A DNA stretch of 64,000 nt from Thermoplasmata archaeon. Its GTDB lineage: Archaea; Thermoplasmatota; Thermoplasmata; Thermoplasmatales; Thermoplasmataceae. The position numbers and the translations under genes are program-made. Every line of letters starts with the position of its first letter. Position 1 is the stretch's first letter. Shown one piece after another: positions 61,189-64,000 of the stretch. The notes beneath the pieces were generated by a model. It ran no database searches. It was not told where the DNA came from and saw nothing but the letters and a program-made list of their open reading frames with translations. The stretch spans positions 62,001 through 126,000 of the forward strand of contig JAJZXP010000301.1 of the NCBI GenBank assembly GCA_021806345.1. The letters are read 5' to 3'.

Positions 61189-62946
61189 ATGAAAGTCCTT
61201 TACATTCTAGAAATGAGGGAACCATCTACAGGATTCTTTCAGGTAACAATGAACGTGGATTCGGTTTCTGAGGATATAACAATGGTCACAATGCCAGCAT
61301 GGACTCCTGGATCATATTCCATAAGGGATTACAGCAGAAACGTCAGGATGCTCAAGGTAAAAACCGAGGAAAATGAAACAATAGATATCCAGAGAAAAGA
61401 TAAATCCACCTGGAAATTACTTAATGGAAACCATAAAAGCTTCATTATCTCTTATGAGGTTTATGCAGGAGAATTAAATGTCAGGGGGAGCCACCTTGAT
61501 ACCACTCATGGATACCTTAATGGAACCAACGTTTTCATGTATCTGGAAGGATACAAGGATCAGTCTGTGGAACTTCTGATCAAGCCCTATGAAAATTGGA
61601 AAATATCCACCGGAATGGAAAAAATAGGAGAAAACAGATTTAGGGCAACAAATTATGATATTTTTTCTGACTGTCCTATTGAAATAGGAAATCACAGATC
61701 ACTTCTTTTCACAGTTGACGGAAAAGAGCATGAAATCGCAATTTATGGTTCGGGTAATGAAAATACCAGCCGCTTAGTTGAAGATCTTAAGAAGATTGTT
61801 GAAACAGCAAGGTCCATCTTTGGCTCAATACCATATAAGAGATACGTTTTCATCATTCATCTAATGAATAATGGTGGCGATGGATTGGAGCATCTTAATT
61901 CTACCACAATAGGGGCTTCAATGTTCACATTCGGAAACAAGGAGGACTATCACGCCTTTTTATCCTTAGTTTCGCACGAATATTTCCACTTATGGAATGT
62001 AAAAAGAATCAGGCCAGTAGAACTGGGACCATTTAATTACAAAGAAGAAAACTACACCACATTACTGTGGGTATCTGAGGGAATAACGAACTTTTTTGGA
62101 ATGATAATTTTACTAAGATCAGGGTTAATTTCTAAGGAAGAATACTATGAGCATCTCTGTAAAATGTTCAGAGCATACGACATGACGCCAGGTAAAAATT
62201 ATGAGTCTGCGTCCGATTCTTCTTTTGATGCTTGGATAAAGTTGTATCGGTCATCCCCAAATAACATTAACAGCTACGTTTCATATTATCTAAAAGGTGA
62301 AATACTGGGGTTAATGCTAAGTAACAGAATTAGTGAATATACTAAAGGATCAAAAAACCTTGACGAAGTCTTTAAACATCTTATTGATAAATATAATAAA
62401 GATGGCAAGGGGTTTACAGAAAAGGATTTTATGCAGTCACTTTCTGAAGTTTCTGCACTTGATTTCCAGCCGTTTTTCCAAAAATATGTAAGAGGAACCG
62501 ATAGTATTGATTTCGAGGCTGAGGCTAATAGATTGGGTTTAGAACTTCAATTTAAGTATTCAGATAAGGAAGTAGATCAGGTTAAGGGATATGGGTATCT
62601 TGGCCTAATTCTTCCAAAAGAATCCAATATTGTTGAGGCAGTACTGGAAGACTCTGCGGCCCAAAAGGCAGGTATATTCCCGGGGGATGAAATAGTCGCC
62701 ATAAACAATTTCAAAATGGGAAACATGTTTTCCACGCCTTTGAGGAAAAGGGGTAGGTCTCCACTTACAGATTGTTTGAAGGATTCTAAACCAGGAGACT
62801 TGACTAGGATTGCATTATTCAGAAGAGGAATTTTGATGAATTTTGAGGCTATTTTAGGCAGAGCTCCACATGATCTTTATGAAATATCGGAAAAGAATGA
62901 AGATGAGAATCTGATTAAAATTCGGGACAAAGTACTTTTTGGTTAA
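61189..62946 (+). CDS. M61-family glycyl aminopeptidase with PDZ domain
   Basis: 585 residues. An N-terminal beta domain (MPAWTPGSYSIRDYSRNV, about residues 33-50) is followed by the M61 zinc-peptidase domain, with the metal motif SHEYFHLWNVKRIRP (HExxH, about residues 263-277) and the downstream zinc Glu in LWVSEGITNFFG. A C-terminal PDZ-like domain (about residues 470-560) has LGLILPKESNIVEAVLEDSAA and AGIFPGDEIVAINNF. Members release N-terminal glycine from peptides. No signal peptide is seen, so it works in the cytoplasm. It starts 29 bases after hemB. Confidence 0.92.
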   Translation: MKVLYILEMREPSTGFFQVTMNVDSVSEDITMVTMPAWTPGSYSIRDYSRNVRMLKVKTEENETIDIQRKDKSTWKLLNGNHKSFIISYEVYAGELNVRGSHLDTTHGYLNGTNVFMYLEGYKDQSVELLIKPYENWKISTGMEKIGENRFRATNYDIFSDCPIEIGNHRSLLFTVDGKEHEIAIYGSGNENTSRLVEDLKKIVETARSIFGSIPYKRYVFIIHLMNNGGDGLEHLNSTTIGASMFTFGNKEDYHAFLSLVSHEYFHLWNVKRIRPVELGPFNYKEENYTTLLWVSEGITNFFGMIILLRSGLISKEEYYEHLCKMFRAYDMTPGKNYESASDSSFDAWIKLYRSSPNNINSYVSYYLKGEILGLMLSNRISEYTKGSKNLDEVFKHLIDKYNKDGKGFTEKDFMQSLSEVSALDFQPFFQKYVRGTDSIDFEAEANRLGLELQFKYSDKEVDQVKGYGYLGLILPKESNIVEAVLEDSAAQKAGIFPGDEIVAINNFKMGNMFSTPLRKRGRSPLTDCLKDSKPGDLTRIALFRRGILMNFEAILGRAPHDLYEISEKNEDENLIKIRDKVLFG

Positions 62947-63005
62947 AAAAACCTTTTAGAATTTGGAATAAAAATAATATACTTCTTTAGAGATCAGCAT
63001 GCGAA

Positions 63006-63965
63006 TTGGAAGATTTTAAAACTTGGGCAATCAGGAAAGTCTTGGAGGAAAGTTCCAAGGGAGGATACACTCCAATTAGAATGGACTTAGATGGAGCCAT
63101 ATCCTTTGATATAGTTGCTAAAAGGGATAATGAGATTATGGCAATCAAAATTATCTATAACATTGACACCCTTAAGCCCGAAATTGCAAATGATCTAAAA
63201 AGGATCTCCATACGACTGGAAATGCAAGTACTTGTTATAGGATCAAGATCTGGAACAGGTATACTTGAAGATGGAGTAATGTATTTCAGGTATCAAATAC
63301 CGATTATGAATATGTGGACGTTCAGGGAATATATTGAAGGCAAAAAACCAGTAACTTACTCGGGTCCTGGCGGTTATTATGTGCACATAGACGGTAAAAA
63401 AATGCAGGAGCTGAGAACAAGCAAGGGAAAGTCCATAGGATACCTGTCGGGCAAAATAGGTATTTCCAGAAGGTCAATTTCTCTGTATGAAACAGGAAAT
63501 TCCACTACGCTGGATGTATACAGAAAATTAAGTGAATTAATGGAAGAAGATTTAAGCACAAGTCTAGACATAATGGAAATTTGTAAGCAGTGGGTAAAGG
63601 AACCCGAGAATGATGAAGAATATTTGACCGGATTTATGGGGCAGGTAAGGGAAACACTGAAGGGTATTGGTCTTCTGACCGAGTTCTTTAGTAAATCTCC
63701 CTTCGACGCAATCTCAGAAGAAAAAAAGGAATCTCTATTCGTAATGGACATAAATCAGGGAGAAAACTACATAGAAAGAAGAATTTCTACCCTTAAAAAT
63801 CTCTGCAATATTTTGGAGAGGGATCCTGTTGTTATTTCAATAGAAAACACATTTAGAGACAGCATAGGGGGTGTTTCAATATTTTCTCTAAGTGAACTAA
63901 AATCCATTGAAAATTCCGAAAGCATAAGAAGAAAGATAGAATCTGTCAAAGAAAGCGGTTATTGA
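63006..63965 (+). CDS. Archaeal XRE-type transcriptional regulator
   Basis: 319 residues with TTG start; an ATG at 62999 is out of frame and closed. The first 110 residues are a nuclease-like/uncharacterised domain (KVLEESSKGGYTPIRMDLDG, then IEMQ-type strands LEMQVLVIGSRSGTGILED). A clear helix-turn-helix follows (SIGYLSGKIGISRRSISLYE, about residues 141-160), then a helical C-terminal part. This architecture belongs to a conserved archaeal regulator family. The regulon is unknown. A TATA-like AATAATATAC lies about 30 bases upstream. Confidence 0.82.
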   Translation: MEDFKTWAIRKVLEESSKGGYTPIRMDLDGAISFDIVAKRDNEIMAIKIIYNIDTLKPEIANDLKRISIRLEMQVLVIGSRSGTGILEDGVMYFRYQIPIMNMWTFREYIEGKKPVTYSGPGGYYVHIDGKKMQELRTSKGKSIGYLSGKIGISRRSISLYETGNSTTLDVYRKLSELMEEDLSTSLDIMEICKQWVKEPENDEEYLTGFMGQVRETLKGIGLLTEFFSKSPFDAISEEKKESLFVMDINQGENYIERRISTLKNLCNILERDPVVISIENTFRDSIGGVSIFSLSELKSIENSESIRRKIESVKESGY

Positions 63966-63970
63966 TTTTC

Positions 63971-64000
63971 ATGGAAGTTCTCGAGGTAAAAAGAGGAAAA
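63971..64000 (+). CDS. Start of a further gene (truncated by the window end)
   Basis: ATG at 63971, five bases after the regulator's stop, followed by ten open codons (MEVLEVKRGK). It is too short to identify. Close spacing suggests co-transcription with the regulator. Confidence 0.4.
   Translation, partial: MEVLEVKRGK

Noticed and set aside
1..64000. CRISPR arrays or Cas genes
   Set aside because: No regularly spaced direct repeats and no Cas-like protein were seen.

Overview
The window reads as a chromosome segment of a moderately AT-rich archaeon of the order Thermoplasmatales (Thermoplasma / Ferroplasma / Cuniculiplasma type). The evidence is a thermosome subunit closest in pattern to the Thermoplasma beta subunit, a mevalonate 3-kinase of the type known from Thermoplasma acidophilum, archaeal replication proteins (RFC large subunit, PCNA, RPA plus RPA-associated protein, ATP-dependent DNA ligase), Sec61-beta, FtsY, prefoldin alpha, RNase P Rnp2, ribosomal protein L15e and wyosine synthase. 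Many genes have a TATA-like box about 25-30 bases before the start codon and no leader, as expected for leaderless archaeal transcripts. Gene ends often overlap or abut.

Layout. 1-5.3 kb: truncated succinate dehydrogenase flavoprotein, methyltransferase, DNA ligase, SSB, a BtuF-like protein and a DsrE-like protein. 5.3-9.8 kb: mevalonate 3-kinase, SecG, a small winged-helix protein and a 965-residue pilin-like surface protein behind two palindromes. 9.8-21 kb: core metabolism and information processing (pyrophosphatase, Taw1, acyl-CoA dehydrogenase, flippase, thermosome, two Nudix/GHMP genes, RFC-L, Rnp2, L15e, tRNA-Ser). 21-35.3 kb is an accessory island immediately downstream of tRNA-Ser. 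It holds an insertion-sequence relic, a small membrane-protein pair and its decayed copy, HEPN proteins, a retropepsin-like protease with a small partner gene, a metalloprotease interrupted by one amber codon, a frameshifted N6-adenine methylase, an intact GmrSD/DUF262-DUF1524 nuclease, AbrB and winged-helix regulators, a Carboxypeptidase-regulatory-like/HEPN fusion, and a methyltransferase fused to a BglII-type endonuclease that is translationally coupled to a four-helix membrane protein. 35.3-64 kb returns to core genes: a large membrane protein, Nudix, pgk, pfdA-ftsY, proline dehydrogenase, UTP-sugar nucleotidyltransferase, a kelch surface protein, UDP-sulfoquinovose synthase, MarC, a beta-CASP nuclease with MTA phosphorylase, RPA-RPAP, glycine decarboxylase subunits, a TnpB relic, PCNA, tRNA-Arg, an SDR-queD-queC operon, malate dehydrogenase, a RecA-like ATPase operon led by a 53-residue leaderless gene, hemB, an M61 peptidase and an XRE-type regulator.

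Genes that work together: the mevalonate 3-kinase (and possibly the GHMP kinase near 18 kb) supply isoprenoid lipids by the Thermoplasma-type pathway. The sugar nucleotidyltransferase, UDP-sulfoquinovose synthase and flippase suggest sulfoquinovose-containing surface glycans, plausibly on the Asn/Ser/Thr-rich surface proteins. queD-queC make preQ0 for archaeosine. DNA ligase, SSB, RFC-L, RPA and PCNA form much of a replication/repair set. The island looks like a partly decaying defence island: of the restriction-type systems one (DUF262/DUF1524) looks intact, one is frameshifted, and one has an apparently dead nuclease active site.
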